Below, piece after piece: positions 46,283 to 57,687 of a DNA stretch of 64,000 bases. A program made the translations under genes and the position numbers. The stretch lies in NCBI GenBank assembly GCA_951640195.1, contig OX621164.1:353098-417097 (forward strand), given 5' to 3'. The number at the start of each line of letters is the position of its first letter. Position 1 is the stretch's first letter. The notes below the pieces were generated by a model. It saw only the letters and a list, made by a program, of their open reading frames with translations. It had not been told where the DNA came from and searched no databases. The stretch comes from Porpolomopsis calyptriformis. Lineage: Eukaryota; Basidiomycota; Agaricomycetes; Agaricales; Hygrophoraceae.

Positions 46283-48317
46283 CTAATGTTCGCAGAGCGA
46301 GAACGTTACAAAGTTGAATTGGTCGTCGTGCTTCTTGACAAACACCTTCCGCTCATCCATCAACTCCAACCTAAGCCTCTTTGCCTCATCCAACCCGATC
46401 GGAAATTCTTCTACTTTGTCCACCACTTCCTTCAGAATCTCAACAGGGAACATCGGGAACGCAGCTGATGCGTGCAGTTCTTGCATCCACCATTCCTTCT
46501 GTTGACACGGTACATGCGCAGAAGATATAATCTTGATATGCGGATCAACCAGAAATAGAGCGAGAATTTTCCTATGTCCTGGCTTGGTCTCATCGGCAAG
46601 GCTGAATGGACTGACCCGATGTTGGAAGACATTTGGGAAGGTGAGAAGACGGCCTTCTTTGGTGACAACATCCCCAATAAATTGTACAATGGATCCATAC
46701 TGCTCGCATCCAAAGACCTCTTCGAGCCAGTCGTGGTGCTCCTGCACGTAATCGACCTCCTCAGCATCTTCCGGTGATGATTGCTGACGAAAGGAAAGGT
46801 GGCTTTCTGTGATGTTTAAGCTATCATAATAGAACAGCGCCGTAGCACAGATGTGTTCATTCTAGAACAAGTATAAGCATAAGATCCAAAATGCAGAACA
46901 TGTGTTATAGACGAACCAGTTGGCCTTCGACATGCCATGTCCCACCTTCATATTTGGGATTCTTAGGTGTTAAATGGATATTAGCAAGCTTTACTATGAT
47001 CTGTAGCCCTCTGCTGGCAAATTTCTTTTTCAAGTCGAAAATCTCCATTTGCTCTGGTGCTGTGAACGTCCCTGGCTCAGGTAATACAACACGTCTGTTG
47101 TCTGCGAACCATTGTTCTAGTCGTGACCAGTAGTCGTTGTCTGATTCTTGTGGACCCTTCTGAGGATGCAGGTGTTCAGGCAGGCGCTCCGGATCAGGGT
47201 CATAAATACATTGGGTGTAGGTGATGCGTTCGGGAGACTGAAAAGTTCTGAATGGCGTGAGCGTTTGGTTCCAGAGCGGAATAGTCAACTCGATGATCTG
47301 TTCAATAACTTCATAGAGTGGCTTATGTATCTGAGGATGGAGATTATTGATATATGATGTGATCCTTCATTCACAAGTGTTTAGTGTAGGAACGAAAGGA
47401 AGGATATAAACCTTACTTGGTTTTATCGCCATCAAATCCTACCTCACAAGGAAGCCATTGAAATTTGCGGCTAAATGGATCAAACAAGTATTGGTGACGA
47501 TACCACGGTATATCGGTTTGGATCCCTCGTGCCTCCCCTTGCGGCGGAACACTCAGAATCTCGCCCTCTCCACATCTCGTCGTGCAATCATCCAAACCAA
47601 CAATACTGTTAGCTAGAATTCGGGTCCGTCCATAAACAACTGGGAAAAGTGAAGGGTGCACCAAATCAAGAACAGTCTCATTTGAGCCAGGGTGCCAGTC
47701 GCGACAAAGCTCGGGGATGTCTTCAAGAGGTGCGACAGCAGCGCGAAGTGCATCCTTCAGGGGAGCAGGAATAGCGACATCGGATTTAACGACATCACCA
47801 TCGAATGCTGTGACCATACCGGTTTCCCGAAATCGTTTAGACTTGAATCGCAGCTCGTCGATGCAGTAAGAGAACATGAGTTCTGTCATGCCGGAACCAG
47901 GTACTTGTGTGAGAGCTTCGCATTTCCATCTGGCTACTATTGCATTGTCGAAAATCTGTGTTCAAAGTTGGCGGGCGCACTAGGCTTACTCATTTTGACG
48001 ATTGTGTACCTTAGTGTCCCATTCAGATTTGTCGGTCACGCTGTTCATGAAGCGCATCATGGCAAACTCCCGTAATGTAATAAGCCTTCGCCTATGTGGT
48101 TATAGGCATAAGATCGATGACCAAGTTATAGAAAGAGTACTTGCGAGAGGTTTGCTTCGACTGCATTGGGGAAGAGAAGACCCCTTTTTCTGACCGAATG
48201 GACTTCTGAGCCTCCCTGCTGTCTGACAAGATGTTTATCCTGAGGTGTGAAGTTAAGAGGAAGGCCGAATCCAGGGAGCATATGTCGTTTGGGCTTAGTA
48301 GATGTAGGAGTTGCCAT
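46283..48317 (-). CDS. DUF4246 family protein, copy A
   Basis: Exons in order: MATPTSTKPKRHMLPGFGLP with NFTPQDKHLVR; LREFAMMRFMNSVTDKSEWD; a large exon with CIDELRFKSKRFRETGMVTA, FDGDVVKSDVAIP, DWHPGSNETVLDLVHPSLFP and VVYGRTRIL; then EVIEQIIELTIPLWNQTLTP, YTQCIYDPDP, IIVKLANIHLTPKNPKYEGG, GTWHVEGQ; and a last exon with LTFPNVFQHRVSPF, GHRKILALFLVDPHI and FPIGLDEAKRLRLELMDERK. The pattern is that of the fungal DUF4246 family, whose WHxEG and RKIL..FLVDP parts resemble a 2-oxoglutarate dioxygenase core; function is not known. No break was seen. Its start codon overlaps the start codon of the divergent Med9-like copy. Confidence 0.85.
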
Positions 48318-48780
48318 GATGGGACAGGACAAATGAGTCCGAACTGGGCAAGTGGCACGATGGTTTCTAACATCCACCAGGCCAACGCATGAAAGCCTTC
48401 TCCTTAAGCTCGTGCTTGTTATCGAACTTACGCAAAAACCCAAAGGGACACTCGCACCGCAAGCCAAAGCAGGCACTCCTTGAAGCTGTCAGCTCCGTAG
48501 TCTTGCAAGAACCGACAACTCATATTACCTGACCAATGAATCCAAAACTATGGCACAGGCCTACCTGGTGGTGAATTATTGATCACCAAACAGGACCAGG
48601 TTATCGAAATGTTAGAGAATCTGAAGTCTCACGAAGGTCAGTCCATGTTCTGTTATGTGTCTAATCCTTCTCAGAGAACAACTCTCCCAACTTTCGAAAC
48701 GCGTCATCCTTTCTGTTACAGACTGCAAGATAGAAATTGATTCAGTCGCGTCTACTCCCTGTGAACCCGGTTGATTATCG
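48316..48780 (+). pseudogene. Med9-like gene, copy A, broken
   Basis: Sequence matches the intact copy at 54883-55376. Stop TGA appears at codon 6 (MMGQDK then stop), the next part has lost the frame, and a deletion near 48530 removes the codons for KTAMRRAKEI. Conserved words GLPGGELLITKQDQVIEML and EQLSQLSKRVILSVT-type sequence remain. The copy is decaying while the neighbouring DUF4246 copy is intact. Confidence 0.75.
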
Positions 48781-48973
48781 CAGCACAGTAGGCATTTCCA
48801 CTCCGACATGGAACCATTTCAATCCAGACCGATCACTCTATAAAGGCGAGACCAACTCATGTCAGCCCAATCTCTTCTTTTAACACCACGGTCTGCATTT
48901 TCCCTTGCGGCGTGCATTTCTTGATCATACGGCTGGTCCACTCTATTTTCGTGCTTCTTTACTGCATAAACCA

Positions 48974-49912
48974 ATGCGCGCATACTCTTTGCGCTGTTCT
49001 CTTCTACTTTTCGTACTCTTTACCGGGAGCGTGCAGTGTAAATGGGCAACGACTACATGGACAAGTCCTTCTGAAGGGGACGGTTTCCATTCTGGAGATA
49101 CCATCGTTGCAGAATGGGAAGTCGGCAGTGCCGTTACCTCCCCTTCATTCAGACTTTGTGGGGCGACCGAGGGATTGGAACCCGATTGGAGCAGCAGCCG
49201 GTACGACAATTGTGGGTCCGCTGTATGGCCTACCGTGACGCAAACTGCTGGATCGTATCAAGTGTCAATGTAAGCTTTTACCTAGGTGTTCATGTCAGAT
49301 TGATTTTACATATGGCACTATACAGAGCGGCTCCCGATGTTGATACTCACGGAGCATTCTATCTCGAAAGGGAGGATGATCTTGGAGAGATAAGTTGGTC
49401 TCATTGTTTTTCCATCCACCGTGAGTGGGTCTGTACCATTTCTTCCTCCATTCTCACCAGTAATTTTCATAGCCGCCGTTGTTTCTTCAGCAAACACTGA
49501 ACATCCTCCTTCAGTATACCAACCACTATCACCGCCGCCAACGCTTCCTGACACACCTTCCGCCGATGTCTCTCTACCCTTCTCGGATCTATATCCAACT
49601 CCACCAGATTTATTACCACCAATGGTGCCAACTGGCACAGCTCGGCACACTTCATCCTCGGTAGTCACCTACTTCACAGCGATGACACGCACCCCATACT
49701 CTGTGGCTGCGTTCGCCATAACCTTCTCGCTCATCGGTACCATCCTACTCATTGTTTCTAGGTTCTTCCTCTGCTATAGGCGAAGTCTTAGTGAAGAACC
49801 TGTCGGTCATAGAGTAAGGCTTTATTTACCGTGCAAGTCAAGCTTTCCGAGCTTGAAATCGACAGATCATAGCCAGAGGGAAAAAGATGTTATTATTAAT
49901 AATATGGCATAG
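48974..49912 (+). CDS. secreted Ig-like, Ser/Pro-rich single-pass membrane protein, copy A
   Basis: Signal peptide MRAYSLRCSLLLFVLFTGSV, then a Kre9/Knh1-type beta-sandwich opening (TWTSPSEGDGFHSGDTIVAE) with paired Cys (RLCGATEGLEPDW, NCGSAVW), two short introns, FYLEREDDLGEISWSHCFSI, a Pro/Ser/Thr-rich stalk (PPSVYQPLSPPPTLPDTPSA), a transmembrane helix (FAITFSLIGTILLIVSRFFL) and a basic cytosolic tail. The layout suggests a surface receptor or wall-associated protein with type I topology. Two relatives lie at 55560 (broken) and 57688. The ATG at 48905 gives no signal peptide and was not chosen. Function is not known. Confidence 0.8.
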
Positions 49913-50055
49913 AAATTTAGCGGGTTGTAAAATAAAAACTAAGCAAGGTCCAATTTGCCTGGGTGTCAACTCAGACAGGCGGCAACACTAGACGGACAGC
50001 CAGCAATAGCAAAGTGAACTCCCTCACGACTCGACGTTGATTCCAAGCTCACCTT

Positions 50056-52327
50056 TCACAAGTGTCTCTTCGTCCCTGCTCCTCCCCCGCTATGTTGTCC
50101 TTGTAGCTGCCAGAGATAGGCAAGATTACGAGCTGTGCGGCTTGTGTCTGGGTGACTGCTCCCCAGACACTTCTCTCGGCTAGCTAAGACCGCATCGTAA
50201 AGCGCAGCCGCCTCGTTGTACCTTTTTTGAAGCATATACACCCAAGCGAGATTGTCCATTGAGATGAGTGTGTGCGGGTGATCAACTCCTAGAAGCTTCT
50301 GTCTGCTTGCTAACGCCTGCTTATGCAGTGTCTCCGCATCGTCGTGCCGCCCTTGAGAGTCGTATACCGAAGCGAGATTGTTCATCGAGATGAGTGTGTG
50401 TGGATGATCGGCTCCTAGAAGCTTCTGCCTGCTAGCTAAAACCTGCCTATGCGACGTCTCTGCCTCGTCACACTGTCCTTGAGACTGATATACCAAAGCG
50501 AGATTATTCATCGAGCTGAGTGTGTCTGGGTGATCGGCTCCTAGAACCTTCTGGGTGCCGGCTAATACCTGCTTATGTAGCATCTTCGCCTCATTGTACC
50601 GTCCTTGACACCGATACACCCATCCAAGGTTACTCATCGAGGTAAGCGTAGACGGGTGACCAGGCCCCAAATGCTTTTCCGTCACTTCAAGGGCCTGCTT
50701 GCAGAGCTCCTCAGATTCACCATATCGTCCACGGCTCCATAGATAGCTTGCGATATTTCTTTTGGCCAAGGTCAGTTCTTCATTGAAGCCATAGATGCTA
50801 TCCCATGCTTCATTCAAGGATCGCAAATAAGGTAGGAATTTCTCGCATTCTGGCCATGACTCTGGTAATTCATGGTCTTTGATACGCTGGAAGGCGCAAC
50901 AGACAAGCGACACAGATAAATGGAGCCATTTTTGATAAGTCCCCTCTGTCCTCGCAGACTCTCGCCTCACGAACTGGACCAAATCATGCATCCACAATGA
51001 AGAGTCTCCGATATTTGGTCGATGCTCAACCAGAGATAAGTTGTTGAGTTTGTGTATAGCTTTCTGAAACTCGATCGGCGAGAGGATTAAGGAAACCAGT
51101 GAAGAAAGTTCCGAAGGTATCCGAGATGTCGATGTCAGGGGATGGATGAGCCAATGACGTTTGCCCCATTCCTTCGGACGTCGTAAGGGGGCAGGCTTCA
51201 GTGATGATGGCGGTGGCGGCGAAGAGGATGTGGAGGCACAGTCGGATGTTGGGAGTGGATCAGTGGGTAGCCCTGGATTCTGTGGGTGCAACCATCGCTT
51301 GGCTCCTTCAACAATCATCTTCACGGGGATGTTCTCTGCATCGAGGAATGAAAGAACTTTCAGAAGATTGCTGATATCGCGAGATTCGTGACTTAGTTGA
51401 TTAAACAGGTTGGAAAATGTGGCCGCTACAGATCGCTCCTCATAAGCATTTAGATCATTCTCCCATTGAATCACCTATTGACATGTGAACACTCGCGTTT
51501 GACGTAACTGCTAGGGACAAACGTACTTGCATCTTCTGCCCACTGTCATACAACGTGAGCATATCGTCCAGAGCGGTACCCGTTTTCTTGATGAACGATG
51601 CCGCATGAACAACAGCAAGAGGCAGACGACCAACGCGTTTGACTAATGCTTCAACTTGGCTCAATAGCAACGGCGTTGTGATCTCCGAACTGATACCTGC
51701 ATCTTCAACCAGAAGGCTCGCTGCCTCTCTCGGGTCCAATGTTTGGAGTGCGAGTATTGGATTCTGTACTCCCGCCACATTCACCAAAGCCTTAGCAACT
51801 TCAGCAGTCCGTGTCGAAAACAGAATGCTCCCTCTGGTAGCGACCCGAGGTAGATGCAAGCGAAGAAAGCTTAGTACGTCCCGGTGAACATTGTCAACGA
51901 CCAAAAGCCAATCAATGTCGTTATCTCCGTGTGATCCTTCCAGCCAGCGTCTTGCCAAAGTTAGCTTCGCGCTCTGATCTTGAACATATCGACTGCGATC
52001 ATCGACGAGATTGAGAACATTGGAAAACCCTTGGTTTAGCTTTCCGATGGTAGTAGCCGATGTCCAGAAGATATGCGAGTACCGGTAGTTTTCGAATGCT
52101 AGTTTTGCGTACTGCAACAGTAACTGAGTCTTCCCTAGCCCTGGCATCCCATAAATAGCGCAACGGGTTGGTAGATTGCTCGGGCGTTTGTTCAGCGCTT
52201 TCTTTAAAAATTTGAATTCTTTTGCTCTTCCAGTGAAATGCACTGAGAGAAGATCGATGGGAGCATCGTTGATACGTTGTGGCAAACCTGGCTGACGGTT
52301 GGCATTTTCCGGGCCAAGAATGCACAC
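50056..52327 (-). CDS. NB-ARC / TPR (NLR-like) STAND protein
   Basis: Nucleotide-binding signalling ATPase of the kind used in fungal non-self recognition. Residue order: VHFTGRAKEFKFLKKAL, P-loop CAIYGMPGLGKTQLLLQYA, Walker B DWLLVVDNVH, RNBS-like GSILFSTRTAEVAK and the GLPLA-equivalent VGRLPLAVVHAASFI, a one-intron join (KMQ to VIQWENDLNAYEERS), winged-helix region (LLKVLSFLDAENIPVKMI), then five tandem 42-residue TPRs of the kinesin light-chain type (HPSTLTSMSNLGWVY, HPDTLSSMNNLALVY, HPHTLISMNNLASVY, HPHTLISMDNLAWVY, HPDTSRTARNLAYLW). Repeats are highly alike, as in recently shuffled arrays. No N-terminal effector domain is visible; a first exon upstream of 52327 was not established, so the protein may be truncated or start unusually. 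Confidence 0.85.
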
Positions 52328-52829
52328 GGAATGTCATAAAGGATATTGATCTACTCTCTCCGTCTGTGAAGCAGATGACAGATTGGCGATCAGGTGAGAA
52401 GACGAAAGATTCACTTCTCGCAAGCACAAACAGAAGCCACCCGTCGAATCAAATCAATGACATCTACTTCGCATGATTGAAAAGTCTCATTATTGAACTG
52501 ACTGACCTGGGACTGAGGGAGGATTGAGGTGATAATGGGTGATATTGGTGACTTGATCACGTCCGACCAAGTTCACTGTACCTTGAGTTGCATTGAGGGT
52601 GCCGATAGAACTGTTTATCATGATGAGGGTGATGGTAGGGAGAGATATTCGATAGGCACCGTTATAACGATCCCTTCTCCGCCCATTTTCGAAAGGCTGC
52701 TATTTTTTATTTGAATATTTGCTGGCCAGCGTGTGCAGCAGAATTATCACGAGCACTACAGAGAGTGATAAGGAGATGGTACTAAAGTTGCAAGTTTTCC
52801 GGATCTTCATATTCTCCAAGTAATCCAGG
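52328..52829. other. upstream of the NB-ARC gene, no supported exon
   Basis: A candidate first exon near 52440-52470 (VDVIDLIRRVASVC) ends in a stop and does not join the NB-ARC frame cleanly. The part from 52500 on has no recognised feature. Confidence 0.35.
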
Positions 52830-52869
52830 ATTACTCTCCCGATTGAGAACCTCGGTGAAACTCCTTCCA

Positions 52870-54884
52870 CTAATGTTCGCAGAGCGAGAACGTTACAAAG
52901 TTGAATTGGTCGTCGTGCTTCTTGACAAACACCTTCCGCTCATCCATCAGCGCCAACCTAAGCCTCTTTGCCTCATCCAACCCAATCGGAAATTCTTCTA
53001 CCTTGTCTACCACTTCCTTCAGAATCTCAACAGGAAACATAGGGAACGCAGCTGATGCATGCAGTTCTTGCATCCACCATTCCTTCTGTTGACACGGTAC
53101 ATGTGCAGAAGATATAATCTTGATATGCGGATCGACCAGAAATAGAGCGAGAATTTTCCTATGTCCTGGCTGGGTCTCATCGGCAAGGTTGAATGGACTG
53201 ACCCGATGTTGGAAGACATTTGGGAAGGTGAGAAGACGGCCTTCTTTGGTGACAACATCCCCAATAAATTGTACAGTGGATCCATCCTGCTCGCATCCAA
53301 AGACCTCTTTGAGCCAGTCGTGGTGCTCCTGCGCGTAATCGACCTCCTCAGCCTCTTCCGGTGATGATTGCTGACGAAAGGAAAGATGGCTTTCTGTGAT
53401 GTTTACGCTATCATAATAGAACAGCGCTGTAGCACAGATGTGTTCATTCTAGAACAAGTATAAGCATAAGATCCAAAATGCAGAACATGTGTTATAAACG
53501 AACCAGTTGGCCTTCGACATGCCATGTCCCACCTTCATATTTGGGATTCTTAGGTGTTAAATGGATATTAGCAAGCTTTACTATGATCTGTAGCCCTCTG
53601 CTGGCAAATTTGTTTTTCAAGTCGAAAATCTCCATTTGCTCTGGTGCTGTGAACGTCCCTGGCTCAGGTAATACAACACGTCTGTTGTCTGCGAACCATT
53701 GTTCTAGTCGTGACCAGTAGTTGTCGTGTGGTTCTTCTGGATCCTTCTGAGGATGCAGGTGTTCAGGCAGGCGCTCCGGATCAGGGTCATAAATACATCG
53801 GGTGTAGGTGATGCGTTCGGGAGACCGACAAGTTCTGAATGGCGTGAGCGTTTGGTTCCAGAGCGGAATAGTCAACTCGATGATATGTTCAATAACTTCA
53901 TAGAGTGGTTTATGTATTTGAGGATGGAGATTATTGATATATGATCTGATCCTACATTCACGCGCGTTCAGTACAGAAAAGCAAGAAGCTAAATAAACCT
54001 TACTTGGTTTTATCACCATCAAATCCTACCTCACAAGGAAGCCATTGAAAGTTGAGGCTAAATGGATCAACCAAGTATGGTTGATCATACCACGATATAT
54101 CGGTATAGATCCCTCTTGCCTCCTCTTGCGGCGGAACACTCAGAATCTCGCCCTCTCCACATCTCTTCGTGCAATCGTTCAAACCGACGATGCTGTTAGC
54201 TAGAACTCGGGTCCGTCCATAAACAACTGGGAAAAGTGAAGGGTGTACCAAATCAAGAACAGTCTCGTTTGAGCCAGGGTGCCAGTCGCGACGAGGTGCT
54301 GGGATGTCTTCAAGAGGTGCGACAGCAATACGAAGTGCGTCCTTCAGGGAAGAAGGGATAGCGACATCGGATTTAACGACATCACCATCGAATGCTGTGA
54401 CCATACCAGATTCCCGGAATCGTTTGGACTTGAATCGCAGTTCCTCGATGCAGTAAGAGAACATGGGTTCTGTCATGCCGAAACCAGGGAGAGCTTCGCA
54501 TTTCCATCTGGCTACTATTGCGTCGTCGAAAATCTATGTTCAACATTGGTAGACACTAGGCTCGCTTATTATGACGATCGTGTACCTTAGTGTCCCATCC
54601 AAATTTGTCGGTCACGCTGTTCATGAAGCGCATCATGATAAACTCCCGCAATGTAATAAACCTTCGTCTACGTGATTACAGGCATAAGATCAATGACCAA
54701 ATTATAGGAGGAATACTTGCGAGCTGTGCGTTTGGAGGGCGCTGGGGAAGAGAGGTCCCCATTTGCGCACTTCTGAGTCTCCCTGCTGCCTGACAAGATG
54801 TTTATCCTGAGGTGTAAAGTTAAGAGGAAGGCCGAATCCAGGGAGCGTGTGTCGTTCGAGGTTTGAGTGTGCATTAGTGGCCAT
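52870..54884 (-). CDS. DUF4246 family protein, copy B
   Basis: Same exon plan as copy A, with many amino acid changes and no visible break: start MATNAHSNLERHTLPGFGLP, LREFIMMRFMNSVTDKFGWD, CIEELRFKSKRFRESGMVTA, DWHPGSNETVLDLVHPSLFP, IIVKLANIHLTPKNPKYEGG, GTWHVEGQ, and the last exon with FPIGLDEAKRLRLALMDERK. Differences cluster in the middle exon (TDISWYDQPYLVDPFSLNF against TDIPWYRHQYLFDPFSRKF). A second active copy is plausible. Its start codon overlaps the start codon of the Med9-like gene (CATG at 54882-54885). Confidence 0.83.
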
Positions 54885-55376
54885 GATGGAACAGGACAAA
54901 CAAGTCAACCCAATGGATCCAAACATCCACCAGGCCAACGCTGTCTGTGAAAGCCTTCTCCCTAAACTCGTGCTTGTTATCGAGCTTGCACAAAAACCCG
55001 AAGGAACACTCACACCGCAAGCCAAGCAGGCCCTCCTTGAAGCTGTCAGCTAAGAATTTCTATGGGATCCTTTTGCAAGAACTGACAAATCGTATTATCA
55101 GACCAACGAATTCAAAACTGCAATGAGACGGGCAAAGGAAATTGGCACAGGCCTACCTGGTGGTGAATTATTAATCACCGAACAGGACCAGGTTATCGAA
55201 ATGTTAGAGAAGCTGAAGGATCACAAAAGGTGAGTCCATGTTCGTTCCCATAAGTTATGTTTCTAATCCTTCTCAGAGAACAACTCTCCGAATTTTCGAA
55301 ACGCGTCATCCTTTCTGTTACGGACCGCAAGATAGAAATTGATTCAGTCGCGTCTACTCCTTGTGAATCCAGTTGA
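54883..55376 (+). CDS. Mediator subunit 9-like small protein
   Basis: Begins MMEQDKQVNPMDPNIHQANA, continues SLLPKLVLVIELAQKPEGTL, then after an intron starting GTCAGC reads TNEFKTAMRRAKEIGTGLPG and GELLITEQDQVIEMLEKLKD, and after a second intron EQLSEFSKRVILSVTDRKIE to CESS. A helical, acidic protein of about 130 residues; the LPGGEL..EDQ..VI.MLE..RD.KR pattern is what I recall for fungal Med9 (Cse2), a Mediator middle-module subunit. The match is from memory and other small coiled-coil proteins are possible. Copy A of the same gene is broken, so this may be the only working one here. Confidence 0.55.
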
Positions 55377-55559
55377 TTATCGCGACATGGCCACCATTTC
55401 AATGCGGACCGATTACTCTGAAAACTTGTATAAAGGCGAGACCAACTCACCTTCGCCACTCTCTTCTTTTTAATGCCCTGTTGTGCATTTTCTCTTGCGG
55501 CGTGTATTTCCTGATCATACGGCTGGTCCACACACTCTGCTCAGGCTTCTTTGATGCAC

Positions 55560-55980
55560 AAATCAACGCGCATACTCTCTGCACTATTCTCTTCTACCTT
55601 TCACGCTCTTTACTGGGAATCTGCGGTGTAAATGGGCTATGCCTACAGTCCTTCTGAATGAGACAGTTTCCATGCTGAAGATATCATCATTGCAGAATGG
55701 GAAATTGGCAGTGACGGTGACTCCCCTCGTTGAGAGCTTGCAGGACGACTGAGGGTTTGGAACCCGATTGGAGCAGCAGTCGGTATGACAATTGTGGGTC
55801 CGCTGTATGGCGCCCGGAGCCATCGGATTCGCTACTCACACTCGGAGTGGCTGTCGACAACCTACCAATCGTGTTCACTCATGACCTTCACTTCAGCAAC
55901 ATTATTATATCACAGAAAGGCCCTCGATTTATAGCCATCATTGGCTGGGGAGCGTCAGGATTCTATCTCGCGCATTGAGA
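55560..55980 (+). pseudogene. Ig-like membrane protein gene, copy B, broken
   Basis: Matches the first exon of 48974-49912 (PTVLLNETVSMLKISSLQNG-type frame, then TTEGLEPDWSSSRYDNCGSA) but with the signal peptide exon out of frame, deletion of the TWTSPSEGD codons, and loss of everything after CGSAVW. No stalk or membrane helix remains. Confidence 0.75.
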
Positions 55981-56328
55981 GCAGGCAAAAGCGGAAGGAA
56001 GGCGGGGTTCGTTTGTTGGCAAAAGCCTAAAGCCTCACCACGGTTTGAAGATTTCAATACACACTCTGAATGCAATAAACCGATGCAGACGGGGGCTGAA
56101 TTTTGTGACTGGTAAAACAACAAATAAAATTGTTCTCGTTCTTGCAAAATATAAAAACTCACCTTACGAATGTGCTCCACTCATTAATTCCATCCGGAAT
56201 CCACTGGTCACCTAAACAGCTACCCATTGCATCAAAAGAAAACTAAGGAAAACACGCTACATAGAACAGAAAAATCAAAAAATACAATATGGACCATACA
56301 ACACCGAATTACAAAACGGAGAAATTCG
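55981..56328. other. intergenic, no supported gene
   Basis: Between the broken membrane protein copy and the 3' end of the zinc-cluster gene. Nothing recognised. Confidence 0.4.
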
Positions 56329-57239
56329 TCACTTCTCAACACCGCTATCTTCGCTATCCATCCTAATGTTACCAACCAACTCACCTGAACCCCCAGATGA
56401 GGGTGGTTTAGAGTAATGGGGAGTGAATGCATAGTGATGATTAGGAAGTTGTCCTTGTCCATCTGCTCTATGCAGCAGGAATGTCTGATAGGGTTGGGGA
56501 TATGAAGAAAGGAATGGAGCAGAATAGAAGTGGGAAGGAGGTGGATATCCTGGATTCTCTCCTTGAACTCCATGAGATTGGGAAGGGTGAATTGGTGTGA
56601 TGTAGAAGGGGGGGTAAAGAGCACCCTCACCAGGTTTGGGACCAGAAGTTGGGTACTGGCCATAAAAGCTGGGAGGGTACATAACAGGACCCATGTACGG
56701 TCCAATTGGGGGCGACCCACTGGTTACCGGTAGTCCATTCGGTATTGGGATAGCCTGTTGAGTGGGCATGTCGATTGGCTCGACCGTGTTGCCTGCGCGA
56801 TCTCAATAGAATCAGATACGGGACTAATGTCACTCCACATGTCGTAAAAAAGAGGGAGACTGAGGATAGACTCGAACTCACCCTTTCCATCGCGCTTCTT
56901 GTAAGGGCCCCTCTTAATCCCCTTTTTTCTTTCTTTCCTCTGCGAATCAACGCATTCTTCGGCGATGCCGTACTTGACACAACGGAGACAGGGTCTAGCG
57001 TCGTCGCACTTCTTACAAGCCTTCTGGCAATTCGTGCACGCGTTCTTTACTTGTCTTCGTTTAGATCGGAGCGAAGGTGGAGGTGGAACGAGACCGAGAC
57101 CGGGGGGGAAGGGATACATATGCATCGGCATGTTGGCGTAGCCAACGGAATGCATAGTCATGGAGGGTTGAACGGAATCGTTTGGCGGCGAGTCCTGGGT
57201 TTCATCGCCATCGGGACTGTTGTCATCTGCCGAGGGCAT
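56329..57239 (-). CDS. Zn2Cys6 zinc-cluster transcription factor
   Basis: Starts MPSADDNSPDGDETQDSPPN (57239), then a Met/Pro-rich segment and the binuclear zinc cluster with six Cys in the expected spacing (ACTNCQKACKKCDDARPCLR, CVKYGIAEECVD), followed by the basic tail ERKKGIKRGPYKKRDGKG. A single intron joins this to a long Pro/Tyr/Gly-rich C-terminal part ending SEDSGVEK. There is no fungal-specific middle homology region, so it is a short zinc-cluster factor. An ATG 26 codons upstream (57317) is in frame but the sequence there looks like a leader. Target genes are unknown. Confidence 0.88.
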
Positions 57240-57419
57240 CGTTGTGACCGATGAAAAGAGACTCGCTGAGTTGTCGGATTGTTGTGGCCGACTTGGTGCA
57301 AACGAACAATGTGGCAAAACAAATCAGGTGAACGACCGCCTCTCTCTGCAGACGAAAGCAGTCTAACCAAGCAGGGGTCATAAAAGGCGAGTCGGTTTTC
57401 ATTCCCGTCAGCCATACTT

Positions 57420-57520
57420 CTCATTTTCCTCAGGGAACAACACCGGATGTAGAAACACATCATTCGTCCGTTACAGACTGCACTGATTCGGTCGTGTCTG
57501 CCTGCTGAGCCTGGCGCACG
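57420..57520 (+). pseudogene. Med9-like last-exon remnant
   Basis: Similar to 55275-55375: the sequence for the last exon of the Med9-like gene is traceable but carries gaps and stops. It precedes the third copy of the membrane protein gene in the same order as in blocks A and B, so the cassette has been duplicated more than once. Confidence 0.5.
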
Positions 57521-57687
57521 TACCATTAAGCGGCGTGTGCTATTAGCCATTTCAACCCGGACCGATCGCTCTGAAAGCTCGTATAAAGGCAGGACCAACT
57601 CATGTCAGCCCTTTACGCGCCGGCTTGCATTTTCCCCTTGTCTTGAACACACGGCTGGTCCACACACTCTTTTCACACTCTTCTTCA

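Larger units (their letters stand above)
46243..49228. repeat. segmental duplication, copy A
   Basis: About 3.0 kb that recurs at 52830-55811 in the same order and orientation: DUF4246 gene (minus), Med9-like gene (plus), start of the Ig-like membrane protein gene (plus). The left edge is sharp (ATTACTCT) in both copies. The two copies are separated by 3.6 kb holding the rest of the membrane protein gene and an NB-ARC gene. Confidence 0.9.
52830..55811. repeat. segmental duplication, copy B
   Basis: Partner of 46243-49228, same gene order and orientation. Here the Med9-like gene is intact and the membrane protein gene is broken, the reverse of copy A. Confidence 0.9.
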
